This document shows, in pieces, positions 1 through 5,821 of a stretch of DNA of 8,554 nucleotides. The notes below the pieces were generated by a model, which worked only from the letters and a program-made list of their open reading frames with translations, made no database searches and was not told the origin of the DNA. A program made the position numbers and the translations under genes. The stretch is taken from positions 1 to 8,554 of the forward strand of contig JAGLNE010000130.1 in the NCBI GenBank assembly GCA_023139655.1, given 5' to 3'. Position 1 is the stretch's first letter; each line of letters begins with the position of its first letter. The DNA is from Candidatus Parcubacteria bacterium. GTDB lineage: Bacteria; Patescibacteriota; Patescibacteriia; Patescibacteriales; UBA12075.

Positions 1-1368
1 CCTTATTCAAATTATAATTTTAGCGTTGTCAGCGCGATCAATATTAAAGATGTAGACAAGACAATTAACCAAGAAATGTATTTGATGTCAAACGCGCAGA
101 ATATGTATGTGTCGCAAAAAAATCTCTACATCACTTATACTAAATATGTCAGTGAATACCAGCTCGAAATGGAAGTTATGAAGGAGATAGTTTATCCCCG
201 TCTTAGCGCTGGTGATCAGGAAAAGATCGCTAAGATCGGAGTAGTTGAGAATTTTATTTTAAGCCCAGACGAAAAGCAGCGTAAAATCCAGCAACTAGTT
301 GAGCATTATGTCTACACTCTTAGCGAAGAGGAGCAGGAAAGTCTGGAAGAAGAGTTGGCAGCGGCGATGAAGCAAAAATATCAGGATATTTCCAAAGAGC
401 TGGAAAAAACCGTAATCCATAAAGTAGCCATTAATAAAGACCAAATTGAATATCAGACCAATGGCCAGGTTACCGGCAATGTTTTAAACCAGTTTTCCAT
501 GGATGAGCAAGGCGAATATTTCCGCATTGCTACCACTAAGAACCGAACCTGGAGCAGATACATGGACGACGAGGAGCGTGAGTCATACAGCAACCTTTAT
601 GTTCTGGACAAAGATTTAAATCAAGTTGGCGCGGTTGAGGGGCTAGCCAAGGGGGAGCGGATATACTCAGTTCGCTTTATGCAGGGCCGGGCTTATATGG
701 TTACTTTCAAGCAAGTGGATCCTTTGTTTGTGATTGACCTTAGTGACCCTAAAAACCCAGAAGTATTGGGTGAATTGAAAATTCCGGGCTTTTCTAATTA
801 TCTCCACCCCTATGACAATAATCATTTGATCGGCATTGGTAAAGATACGGCCGAATCCGAGTGGGGCGGTGTCCGGATCAAGGGAATTAAAGTTTCCTTG
901 TTTGATGTCTCTGACGTTAAAAACCCCAAAGAGGTAGATACTTACGTAATGGGGGACGCGGGGAGTGATTCTATTGCTTTGCGCGACCATAAAGCCTTTC
1001 TTTTTTCCAAGGATAAAAATTTAATGGCCATGCCGGTCTCAATCCGGGAAACAATTGACTCGCGCTCATACGGGAAGCTCACATTTAGCGGCGCGGCCGT
1101 GTTTACAATAACTGAAGACAAGATCGAATTTAAGGGCAAGATAGACCATTCGGACAAGGGTCGGCCTTCACCACGGGATTATTGGCGGGGTTACAGTTAT
1201 TACGACAATTCGGTAAAACGCTGTCTGTATATCGACGATGTACTCTACAGTTTTTCCAATAATTATTTATCAATGAACGATTTAGGTAATGATTTGGATG
1301 AAATTAACAAACTGAAATTAGAAAAGAAAAAAAGCAGCGATGATGATGATTTTGAGATAGTAAATTAG
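1..1368 (+). CDS. Secreted beta-propeller domain protein, C-terminal part (5' end cut by window)
   Basis: The reading frame is open from base 1, so 455 C-terminal residues are visible and the N-terminus, with any signal peptide, lies outside. It resembles the bacterial beta-propeller family PF09826/COG4880: blade-like segments such as NMYVSQKNLYITYT, then VLNQFSMDEQGEYFRIATT, NLYVLDKDLNQVG, and VIDLSDPKNPEVLGELKIPGF followed by a YLHPYDNNHLIGIGKD motif. The end (DVLYSFSNNYLSMNDL) matches the usual family end, so the C-terminus looks complete. A charged, helix-forming stretch at about 148-408 separates two propeller segments and is rich in Glu, Lys and Gln. The tail is low complexity, with four GAT codons at 1339-1350. 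Family members are extracytoplasmic with no established biochemical role; repeat DNA follows. The family call is confident; the function is unknown. Confidence 0.8.
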   Translation, partial: PYSNYNFSVVSAINIKDVDKTINQEMYLMSNAQNMYVSQKNLYITYTKYVSEYQLEMEVMKEIVYPRLSAGDQEKIAKIGVVENFILSPDEKQRKIQQLVEHYVYTLSEEEQESLEEELAAAMKQKYQDISKELEKTVIHKVAINKDQIEYQTNGQVTGNVLNQFSMDEQGEYFRIATTKNRTWSRYMDDEERESYSNLYVLDKDLNQVGAVEGLAKGERIYSVRFMQGRAYMVTFKQVDPLFVIDLSDPKNPEVLGELKIPGFSNYLHPYDNNHLIGIGKDTAESEWGGVRIKGIKVSLFDVSDVKNPKEVDTYVMGDAGSDSIALRDHKAFLFSKDKNLMAMPVSIRETIDSRSYGKLTFSGAAVFTITEDKIEFKGKIDHSDKGRPSPRDYWRGYSYYDNSVKRCLYIDDVLYSFSNNYLSMNDLGNDLDEINKLKLEKKKSSDDDDFEIVN

Positions 1369-1370
1369 CT

Positions 1371-1479
1371 CTGTGTCATTCTGATTCAGCCCCAGTTTGA
1401 AAAACTGGAGCTGGAGAAGAATCTCGTGGATACAGTCACGAGATCCTTCACTCCGCTAGCGCTTCGTTCAGGATGACAG
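1371..1479. repeat. Imperfect palindromic intergenic repeat
   Basis: The outer arms CTGTGTCATTCTGA (1371-1384) and TCAGGATGACAG (1468-1479) are inverted copies with small differences. The inner arms at 1413-1428 and 1437-1454 pair through ATCTCGTG/CACGAGAT around an 8-nt loop. A further hairpin, CCAGTTT-GAA-AAACTGG (1392-1408), lies in the left half. The layout recalls the widespread GTCATTCTGA...TCAGGATGAC class of interspersed repeats found in many environmental bacterial genomes, though I compared from memory only. No T-run follows, so it is not a typical intrinsic terminator. It fills most of the 168-bp gap between the propeller gene and the next gene. Confidence 0.8.
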
Positions 1480-1518
1480 ATTCGTAAATATGTAATGATT
1501 TGCGCTCAGAGGGCATTA

Positions 1519-1524
1519 TATAAT
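1519..1524 (+). promoter_or_regulatory. Putative -10 element TATAAT upstream of the Ig-like gene
   Basis: A consensus TATAAT lies 12 nt before the ATG at 1537. Transcription starting about 7 nt downstream would leave only about 6 nt of leader. The matching -35 region (around 1495-1501, ATGATTT) is weak, so the promoter call is tentative. It lies just outside the palindromic repeat. Confidence 0.45.
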
Positions 1525-1536
1525 TCGTAATAAAAA

Positions 1537-2115
1537 ATGTTAAAGGTAAAAAATAATAAATTTTTTGCAGGTCTGATTATCGTGGTTGTCGCGGTCGTGA
1601 TTTTGGATGTGGCAGTATATGCAGTATACAAAGGCTTTAGCCAAGCGACTCCAAGTTTGAAATTAAATAGCGCTCAAGCTTCCAGTATGTCGATCAAGAC
1701 AAATAAGTCGAGTTATGCATCTGGCGAAACGGTGATAGTGACGATAATCAATAGCGGAGTAAAATCAATGATAGAAAATGAGGCAGAAGAAATAACCGTT
1801 AAGGGCGCCCCGAACTTAGGCAAGAATTATGGGGTGGCTTTAATTGAGAAATACAATGAAGACGGATGGCTGGCGATTGAGGCTCTCTGGCGATGCGACT
1901 CGGCTTGCATATATCCCTGTACAGAGACTCAGGCAATTAAACCTGGTGAAATTAAAGTTTTTATCTGGGATCAAACTCGTAAGCTTTGTCAGGGCGACGG
2001 CGTGGATATCGAAACAGTTAATGCCGGAGCCGGTCGATACCGGATATCAAGCGCTGTTCTAGACCCAGGCGGAGGGCATAAATTAATTCATTCAGAAGAA
2101 TTTATAATAAAATAA
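1537..2115 (+). CDS. Membrane-anchored Ig-like domain protein
   Basis: This protein has 192 residues. A short basic N-terminus (MLKVKNNK) precedes one hydrophobic helix at about residues 9-31, suggesting a membrane anchor with the rest outside the cytoplasm. From about residue 51 the sequence is beta-rich and resembles bacterial Ig-like domains: MSIKTNKSSYASGETVIVTI followed by INSG, then a VALIEKYNEDGWLAIE strand pair, IKPGE, FIWDQ and GRYRIS near the end. Four cysteines (C120, C124, C128, C151) follow the central Trp and could form disulfides. The start has no Shine-Dalgarno sequence but lies 12 nt after a TATAAT. The next gene begins 19 nt downstream. The Ig-like fold is inferred from the pattern; the PF20251-type family is my best guess. 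The binding partner is unknown. Confidence 0.7.
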   Translation: MLKVKNNKFFAGLIIVVVAVVILDVAVYAVYKGFSQATPSLKLNSAQASSMSIKTNKSSYASGETVIVTIINSGVKSMIENEAEEITVKGAPNLGKNYGVALIEKYNEDGWLAIEALWRCDSACIYPCTETQAIKPGEIKVFIWDQTRKLCQGDGVDIETVNAGAGRYRISSAVLDPGGGHKLIHSEEFIIK

Positions 2116-2134
2116 TTAAATAATAAATACCCCC

Positions 2135-2632
2135 ATGACCAAACAAGCTAAATTATTACTGACTTTATCCGGCATTGCTTTTCTTTTGCTGCTCTACTTG
2201 TTTTTTAGCTCCACCCCGATTACTATTAAGCAGACCAATTATAAGCAGGCGACAAGACAAGCACCCGCGGCAGAGGCGCTGATTGATTTGGTTAAATTGG
2301 AAGTCGACTACAAAGCTAATATCAAAAAAGCTTTGTTTGACTATGACCAAATCCTTACTGAAGCCGGTCTGTCCAGTGAGGACAGTTTACTTTTTAATGA
2401 AACTAGCTTTGTTGCCGGTGACCACGAGGCAGCGGCCATTAATTTGTCCGAGTTGAAGATCAGCTTAATGGACTTAAAGGTACCGGAGGAGTTTCGTGAT
2501 TTGCACGTGGATCTGGTCATGTCCCTAAGCTACCTTAAAGAGGCGCTTGAAAACCAGGACGACTCTGCCCGCGCAGAAGGGTTGGCTATGCTTAGAGTGG
2601 CACGGTCCGAGTACAGCTGGCTAAGCGAGTAG
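2135..2632 (+). CDS. Small membrane-anchored helical protein of unknown function
   Basis: This protein has 165 residues. One hydrophobic segment at about residues 7-25 follows a basic start (MTKQAK), so it is probably a single-pass protein with most of its length outside the cytoplasm. It has no lipobox cysteine. The rest looks mainly alpha-helical and acidic, with a stretch LMDLKVPEEFRDLHVDLVMS at about 111-130 that looks like a helical hairpin. I recall similar 'VP-E-x-x-x-LH' segments in hypothetical proteins of candidate-phyla genomes but cannot name a family. The ATG follows the previous stop by 19 nt with no Shine-Dalgarno sequence, and co-transcription with the Ig-like gene is likely. 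Length, codon use and context support a real gene; the function is unknown. Confidence 0.7.
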   Translation: MTKQAKLLLTLSGIAFLLLLYLFFSSTPITIKQTNYKQATRQAPAAEALIDLVKLEVDYKANIKKALFDYDQILTEAGLSSEDSLLFNETSFVAGDHEAAAINLSELKISLMDLKVPEEFRDLHVDLVMSLSYLKEALENQDDSARAEGLAMLRVARSEYSWLSE

Positions 2633-2633
2633 A

Positions 2634-2639
2634 TATAAT
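2634..2639 (+). promoter_or_regulatory. Putative -10 element TATAAT upstream of the polytopic membrane protein
   Basis: A TATAAT begins 2 nt after the stop codon of the preceding gene. Its context, ATATAATTCG, is the same as that at 1518-1527, upstream of the Ig-like gene. No good -35 is visible at 16-18 nt spacing, so confidence is low. A short palindromic repeat lies between this element and the ATG at 2693. Confidence 0.35.
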
Positions 2640-2643
2640 TCGC

Positions 2644-2686
2644 ATGACCCGCATTTGTAGTTGCGGGATGTGCGAAGCACGATGAC
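2644..2686. repeat. Short hairpin repeat in the leader of the polytopic membrane gene
   Basis: A GC-rich hairpin CCCGCA (2648-2653) / TGCGGG (2662-2667) with an 8-nt loop is followed by a short GTGCGAAGCACGATGAC stretch. ATGAC occurs at both edges (2644-2648 and 2682-2686). The composition differs sharply from the AT-rich flanks. It looks like a member or remnant of an interspersed repeat. No T-run follows, so it is not a terminator. Confidence 0.6.
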
Positions 2687-2692
2687 ATAAAA

Positions 2693-3463
2693 ATGCGCTA
2701 TAATCGATTATTACCCATTATCGTCCCGCTATTAGTTTTTGTAAACGAGGAAATATTTTTTTATTTTCCTAAGATGATTTATGTAGTAGCGGTACTTAAC
2801 ACGCTGATTTATTTTTTTGTAATTCGGCAATTTATACGAGCCAGTAAAAGAAAGGAGAACTGGATTAATTTTTTGATTCTGCCGTTTCTTTTTTTAATTG
2901 GCTCAATGTTTTTCAGTTCAATGGTTTCAAGTAAATGGCTGGTGCAACTGCTGTTTATTTTAAATAGCGTTTTTGCTTATTTGTATTTCCGTACGATTTT
3001 CCGTTTTTTGATAGATATAAAGGAATATCAGGCCGACGGGCTGGAGAATATTTCGTCGTATGGTAATTTTCTTGTTTTTTATTTTATCGCTTCTGCCATT
3101 TATGGCTTGCAAGTATTTTTGAATATTAATATCTGGGTATTAATGATTGCCTTGCTTTTGGCGATTATGATAATCGTTTATCAGGTATTCTGGGCCAACC
3201 GGATCGATGTCAATGCCCGCTTTTTTTATATGTTGATCATCGGCCTGATATTGGTCGAGATGGCTTGGGCGGCATCGTTTATGACACTTAGCTTTTATAT
3301 TCTTGGTTTGGTGCTGGCGGTATGCTATTATATGATTATTGGCTTGACAAGGTTTTATTTGCTGAGTACCTTAAGTCGGAGTATTGTAAAATCCTATTTG
3401 ATATTCGGGTTTTCCAGTATTTTACTGGTTTTATTAACGTCTAATTGGATATCTTTTAATTAA
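2693..3463 (+). CDS. Polytopic membrane protein of unknown function
   Basis: This 256-residue protein is very hydrophobic, with about eight or nine predicted membrane helices at roughly residues 6-25, 27-47, 57-77, 82-104, 124-143, 146-168, 177-195, 198-221 and 232-251. Short basic loops such as RASKRKEN (about 49-56) suggest cytoplasmic sides. The only longer soluble loop is at about 107-123 (IDIKEYQADGLENISS). I see no transporter, kinase or enzyme motif. The ATG follows a repeat-containing gap with no Shine-Dalgarno sequence. The stop codon is immediately followed by the ATG of the HtrA-like gene (TAAATG, zero spacing), which argues for co-transcription and a possible functional link in the envelope. 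The topology is confident; the function is not known. Confidence 0.75.
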   Translation: MRYNRLLPIIVPLLVFVNEEIFFYFPKMIYVVAVLNTLIYFFVIRQFIRASKRKENWINFLILPFLFLIGSMFFSSMVSSKWLVQLLFILNSVFAYLYFRTIFRFLIDIKEYQADGLENISSYGNFLVFYFIASAIYGLQVFLNINIWVLMIALLLAIMIIVYQVFWANRIDVNARFFYMLIIGLILVEMAWAASFMTLSFYILGLVLAVCYYMIIGLTRFYLLSTLSRSIVKSYLIFGFSSILLVLLTSNWISFN

Positions 3464-4657
3464 ATGAATAAATATAAATTAGTATATATAATATTGATAT
3501 CCACTATTTTTGGCTTGGCCAGTGGCGCGGTCGGGGCGCTCATGGCCCGGGTTTATCTTCTGGAAAATGAATTTAACATCCCTTTGTTTGGGGAAATAAA
3601 CGTGTCAAATCAGGGGGGCTATGGCTCCAGTCTAATAATTCAGGGAGCTAAAAAAGTTGTGGTTGAGCAAAATACCAAAGTGTCGGATACTGTTGCCGCT
3701 GTCAAGAGCGGTTTGGTCGGAATTTTTCCGCGGATCGCTACCAGCGCTAATGGCGTTGTTAAGGGCACTAGTACACCTTTTGATATTAGTGCTTATTATC
3801 AGCTGAATAACGAAATCGGCCAGGGATTTATTATTACCAGTGATGGTTGGATAATGAGCGCCTATACTCCGTTGGAGTACAAGGATTTACCCAAAGATAA
3901 AGAAGGTAGGGCCGCGGCAATAAAGAAAATTGTTTCTGGTTACGTGATAATTGATTCCGGGGCCAAAGTTCATCTTGTCAAGAATATAGTAGTGGGCCGT
4001 CTTACCGGAGTTGGTTTTTACCAAATAGAAGCCCGCGATTTGCCGGTAAAGAAATTTAATTTGGATCCGGATACGGCCAGCCAGCTCATACTAGCAGTTA
4101 GCTGGGACGGCTATAGCTGGCTAAGCACCTTGATCGGACAGCTTGAGTTAGATGAAACACTGCTTAAATCAAGCGACCAATATTTATCCGTGCTAATTCC
4201 GGAGCAGGCTGTGCCAAAGCAGTTTATTGGTTCATTTGTGTTTAATTTAAGCAGTGAGCTATTGGCTTTTATTGATGCTGATGGCCGGCTAATGCCGGTT
4301 AGTAATTATTTGTCTTGCATTAATTGTCTTTTAAACGAAGAGGAAATAAAACGTCCGGTTTTGGGAGTAAACTATGTTGATCTAAGCCAGTTGGCAGAAG
4401 AAGGAAACAAAAATAGATTATTTGGCGCCTTGATTACGGCTGACGCTAAGGGCATAGCCGTTCTGGATGGTTCTCCGGCAGCTCGGGCTGGTTTAAGAGT
4501 AGGGGACACGATTATTTCGGTTGACAATATTGAGCTTAAAAACGGCAATACTCTGGATAAACAAATTAATCGCTTAGCACCCGGAGATGAGATTGAAATA
4601 ATTTATCTGCGCAATAATCAGCGTCGCAGCGTAAATGTTGTTTTAGCCGGAGAATAG
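3464..4657 (+). CDS. Membrane-anchored HtrA-like (degenerate trypsin fold) protein with PDZ domain
   Basis: This protein has 397 residues. An N-terminal membrane helix (about 7-29) is followed by a region laid out like an HtrA/DegP S1 protease and then a PDZ domain (about 297-395; SPAARAGLRVGDTIISVDN is diagnostic). The protease-like part keeps GQGFIITSDGWI (119-130), the strand that normally leads into T-N-x-H-V. Here the catalytic His position is Thr135 in MSAYTPLE. The usual D-L-A-V-L-K-I segment reads GVGFYQI (182-188), putting Gly at the Asp position. The G-N-S-G-G-P region reads FIGSFVFN (254-261), with Ile255 at the Ser position. It is therefore probably a pseudoprotease that binds peptides or acts as a scaffold. 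The alignment is by eye. It starts directly after the upstream stop and is followed by a terminator. Confidence 0.8.
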   Translation: MNKYKLVYIILISTIFGLASGAVGALMARVYLLENEFNIPLFGEINVSNQGGYGSSLIIQGAKKVVVEQNTKVSDTVAAVKSGLVGIFPRIATSANGVVKGTSTPFDISAYYQLNNEIGQGFIITSDGWIMSAYTPLEYKDLPKDKEGRAAAIKKIVSGYVIIDSGAKVHLVKNIVVGRLTGVGFYQIEARDLPVKKFNLDPDTASQLILAVSWDGYSWLSTLIGQLELDETLLKSSDQYLSVLIPEQAVPKQFIGSFVFNLSSELLAFIDADGRLMPVSNYLSCINCLLNEEEIKRPVLGVNYVDLSQLAEEGNKNRLFGALITADAKGIAVLDGSPAARAGLRVGDTIISVDNIELKNGNTLDKQINRLAPGDEIEIIYLRNNQRRSVNVVLAGE

Positions 4658-4679
4658 AGCATTTTTCGCCCGTAATTTT

Positions 4680-4703
4680 GAGGCCTGAAAGCCTCTTTTT
4701 TAT
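4680..4703 (+). terminator. Rho-independent terminator
   Basis: The stem GAGGC (4680-4684) / GCCTC (4691-4695) has loop CTGAAA and is followed at once by six T residues (4696-4701), then ATT. It lies 22 nt after the stop of the HtrA-like gene, so it ends the upstream envelope block. The stem is short, but the geometry is classic. Confidence 0.8.
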
Positions 4704-4732
4704 TTGACCAAATTGCCAGGTGAAAGTAAAAT
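4704..4732 (+). promoter_or_regulatory. Promoter TTGACC-N17-TAAAAT giving a predicted leaderless transcript
   Basis: The -35 hexamer TTGACC (4704-4709) and the -10 hexamer TAAAAT (4727-4732) have the optimal 17-nt spacer. A start site 7 nt beyond the -10 falls on A4739, the first base of the ATG of the next gene. The promoter begins right after the terminator T-run. The segment TTGACCAAATTG recurs at 5661-5672 upstream of lepA. Confidence 0.7.
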
Positions 4733-4738
4733 GAAGAT

Positions 4739-5149
4739 ATGGATAAAGCTTTAATTAAAACCTGGAAAAATTATCAGAAGGCCTTGCCGATTCTTTTTGG
4801 CATGTTTTTTCTGATTAGTTTGTTAACTCCGTATATTGAGACGCTTTACAAAAGTCTATTCAGTGGTAATTACATAATTGATCCATTAGTAGGTTCACTT
4901 TTAGGGTCTATTTCTGCCGGTATGCCGATTACGGCCTATATTTTAGGCGGTGAACTATTGGATATCGGGATAAGCCTTTTAGCAGTAACCGCTTTTGTCT
5001 TAACCTGGACCATGGTCCATTTGGCCTTTTTGCCCTTAGAAAGTAAATATTTAGGTAAGCGCTTTGCTATAATCAGGAATATAATTAATTACTTTTTTGC
5101 TGTGATAATCTCTATATTAACGGTTGCAATAATTAATACGCTAAAATAA
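4739..5149 (+). CDS. Permease half-subunit, COG0701-like (first of a pair)
   Basis: This 136-residue membrane protein has helices at about residues 15-33, 48-68, 74-100 and 110-133. The core DPLVGSLLGSISAGMPITAY (48-67), followed by ILGGELL, the segment ISLLAVTAFVLTW, and LGKRFAIIRN (105-114) match what I recall of half-length 'permease' proteins related to COG0701 (predicted permeases, ArsP/DUF318 class), where the motif is usually G-x-P-I-T-x-Y-x-x-G-G-E-L-L. Full ArsP-type permeases are about twice this length, so it likely needs a partner. The next gene overlaps it by one base (TAATG), implying translational coupling. There is no metal-binding cysteine motif, so the substrate is unknown. 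The start is set by the ATG at the predicted transcription start. Confidence 0.65.
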   Translation: MDKALIKTWKNYQKALPILFGMFFLISLLTPYIETLYKSLFSGNYIIDPLVGSLLGSISAGMPITAYILGGELLDIGISLLAVTAFVLTWTMVHLAFLPLESKYLGKRFAIIRNIINYFFAVIISILTVAIINTLK

Positions 5150-5664
5150 TGGAAAAAAAGGAAAAGAAAAAAATTAGTGGAACAAAAAAATTTTTAATAT
5201 TTATCTCTTTGGTTTTCTTTTTGTTTTTATTTTTAGAGCCAATAATTTTAATGGCTGCGCTTATAAATACTTTTATATTATTATTTAAGGTATTTCCGGT
5301 TTTAGTTTTGGCGTTTATAGTGAATTATTTTATTAATAAATTCATAAAAGAGGATACATTAAAAAAACACCTGGGGCATGATTCCGGCATAAAAGGTTAT
5401 TTTTATGCAGTAGTAGCCGGCATATTAATCGGCGGGCCGCCTTATTTGCTCTTTCCAATGTTAGGGGAGTTTAAAAAGAGCGGTGTTAAAGATTCTTTTT
5501 TAGCCACTTTCCTTTTTAACCGCAATGTAAAAATACCCTTTATGCCGGTGGTGATATTCTATTTTGGCGTGACTTACACTATCGTGATTTCTGTATTATT
5601 AATATTATTTTCAATAATTAATGGAGCGATAGTAGGACGGCTTGTTGATAAGAGAATAAGTTGA
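5149..5664 (+). CDS. Permease half-subunit, COG0701-like (second of a pair)
   Basis: This 171-residue protein begins with a very basic tail (MEKKEKKKISGTKK), then has helices at about 15-36, 38-63, 84-105, 129-147 and 146-163. A loop KKHLGHDSGIKGY leads into GILIGGPPYLLFPMLGEFKK (91-110) and FLFNRNVKIPFMPVVIFYFG (121-140). I recall the same order in the partner of half-length COG0701-type permeases (G-P-x-Y-x-x-x-P-L-L ... F-L-Y-N-R-x-x-K-I-P-x-x-P). The ATG shares one base with the upstream stop, so the two halves are probably made in equal amounts and assemble into one transporter. The substrate cannot be told from the sequence. The stop codon overlaps the -35 element of the next promoter. 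Confidence 0.65.
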   Translation: MEKKEKKKISGTKKFLIFISLVFFLFLFLEPIILMAALINTFILLFKVFPVLVLAFIVNYFINKFIKEDTLKKHLGHDSGIKGYFYAVVAGILIGGPPYLLFPMLGEFKKSGVKDSFLATFLFNRNVKIPFMPVVIFYFGVTYTIVISVLLILFSIINGAIVGRLVDKRIS

Positions 5665-5689
5665 CCAAATTGGATAAAATCGGTAGTAT
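5661..5689 (+). promoter_or_regulatory. Putative promoter TTGACC-N17-TAGTAT upstream of lepA
   Basis: TTGACC (5661-5666) and TAGTAT (5684-5689) are separated by 17 nt. The -35 overlaps the stop of the permease gene (TGA 5662-5664). Transcription would start near 5696, leaving a leader of about 125 nt made almost wholly of AT-rich palindromic repeat before the lepA ATG at 5822. Confidence 0.55.
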
Positions 5690-5759
5690 TAAATAAGAAA
5701 GAGAAATAAGAAAGTAAGAAAAATAAGACAAATAATTATTTTATTGTGTAGTATTAAAT
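5683..5759 (+). repeat. 12-bp direct repeat GTAGTATTAAAT carrying a -10-like hexamer
   Basis: GTAGTATTAAAT is present exactly at 5683-5694 and 5748-5759, with 53 bp of AT-rich palindrome arm between. Each copy contains TAGTAT, so the second could act as another -10; AAGACA at 5725-5730 lies 18 nt upstream of it. It may be a target-site duplication or a local duplication. Confidence 0.6.
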
Positions 5760-5817
5760 TCTTATTTTTTTACTTTCTTATTTTTTTACTTTCTTATTTT
5801 TCTTATTTATCATATTT
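5691..5817. repeat. AT-rich palindromic repeat, copy 1 (upstream of lepA)
   Basis: The left arm (5691-5727, built from AAATAAGAAA-type units) is nearly complementary to the right arm (5761-5808, CTTATTTTTTTACTTT-type units). For example, 5704-5727 pairs with 5761-5783 with one bulge. The right arm holds a perfect 16-bp tandem duplication (5761-5776 and 5777-5792). The right end CTTATTTATCATATTT (5802-5817) is identical to the end of the copy downstream of lepA and stops 4 nt before the lepA start. Confidence 0.75.
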
Positions 5818-5821
5818 TTAC

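Noticed and set aside
667..1157. Two overlapping minus-strand open frames inside the beta-propeller gene
   Set aside because: They lie opposite a well-supported coding region, match no family I know and have no promoter or start context.
1413..1454. Hairpin after the beta-propeller gene as an intrinsic terminator
   Set aside because: No T-run follows the stem; the structure is better explained as part of the interspersed repeat.
1844..2062. Second + frame inside the Ig-like gene
   Set aside because: It is an out-of-frame shadow with no independent start signals or recognisable composition.
2614..4120. Shared 12-mer AGCTGGCTAAGC in the small helical gene and the HtrA-like gene
   Set aside because: Both encode SWLS by chance; the flanks do not match, so I see no repeat.
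5691..5817. Repetitive AT-rich DNA as a CRISPR array or replication origin
   Set aside because: There are no regular repeats with unique spacers, no cas genes and no DnaA-box clusters.
5744..5821. In-frame TTG start that would give LepA a 26-residue hydrophobic N-terminal extension
   Set aside because: The residues are encoded by the AT-rich palindrome and its tandem duplication, and the family N-terminus fits ATG 5822 well.
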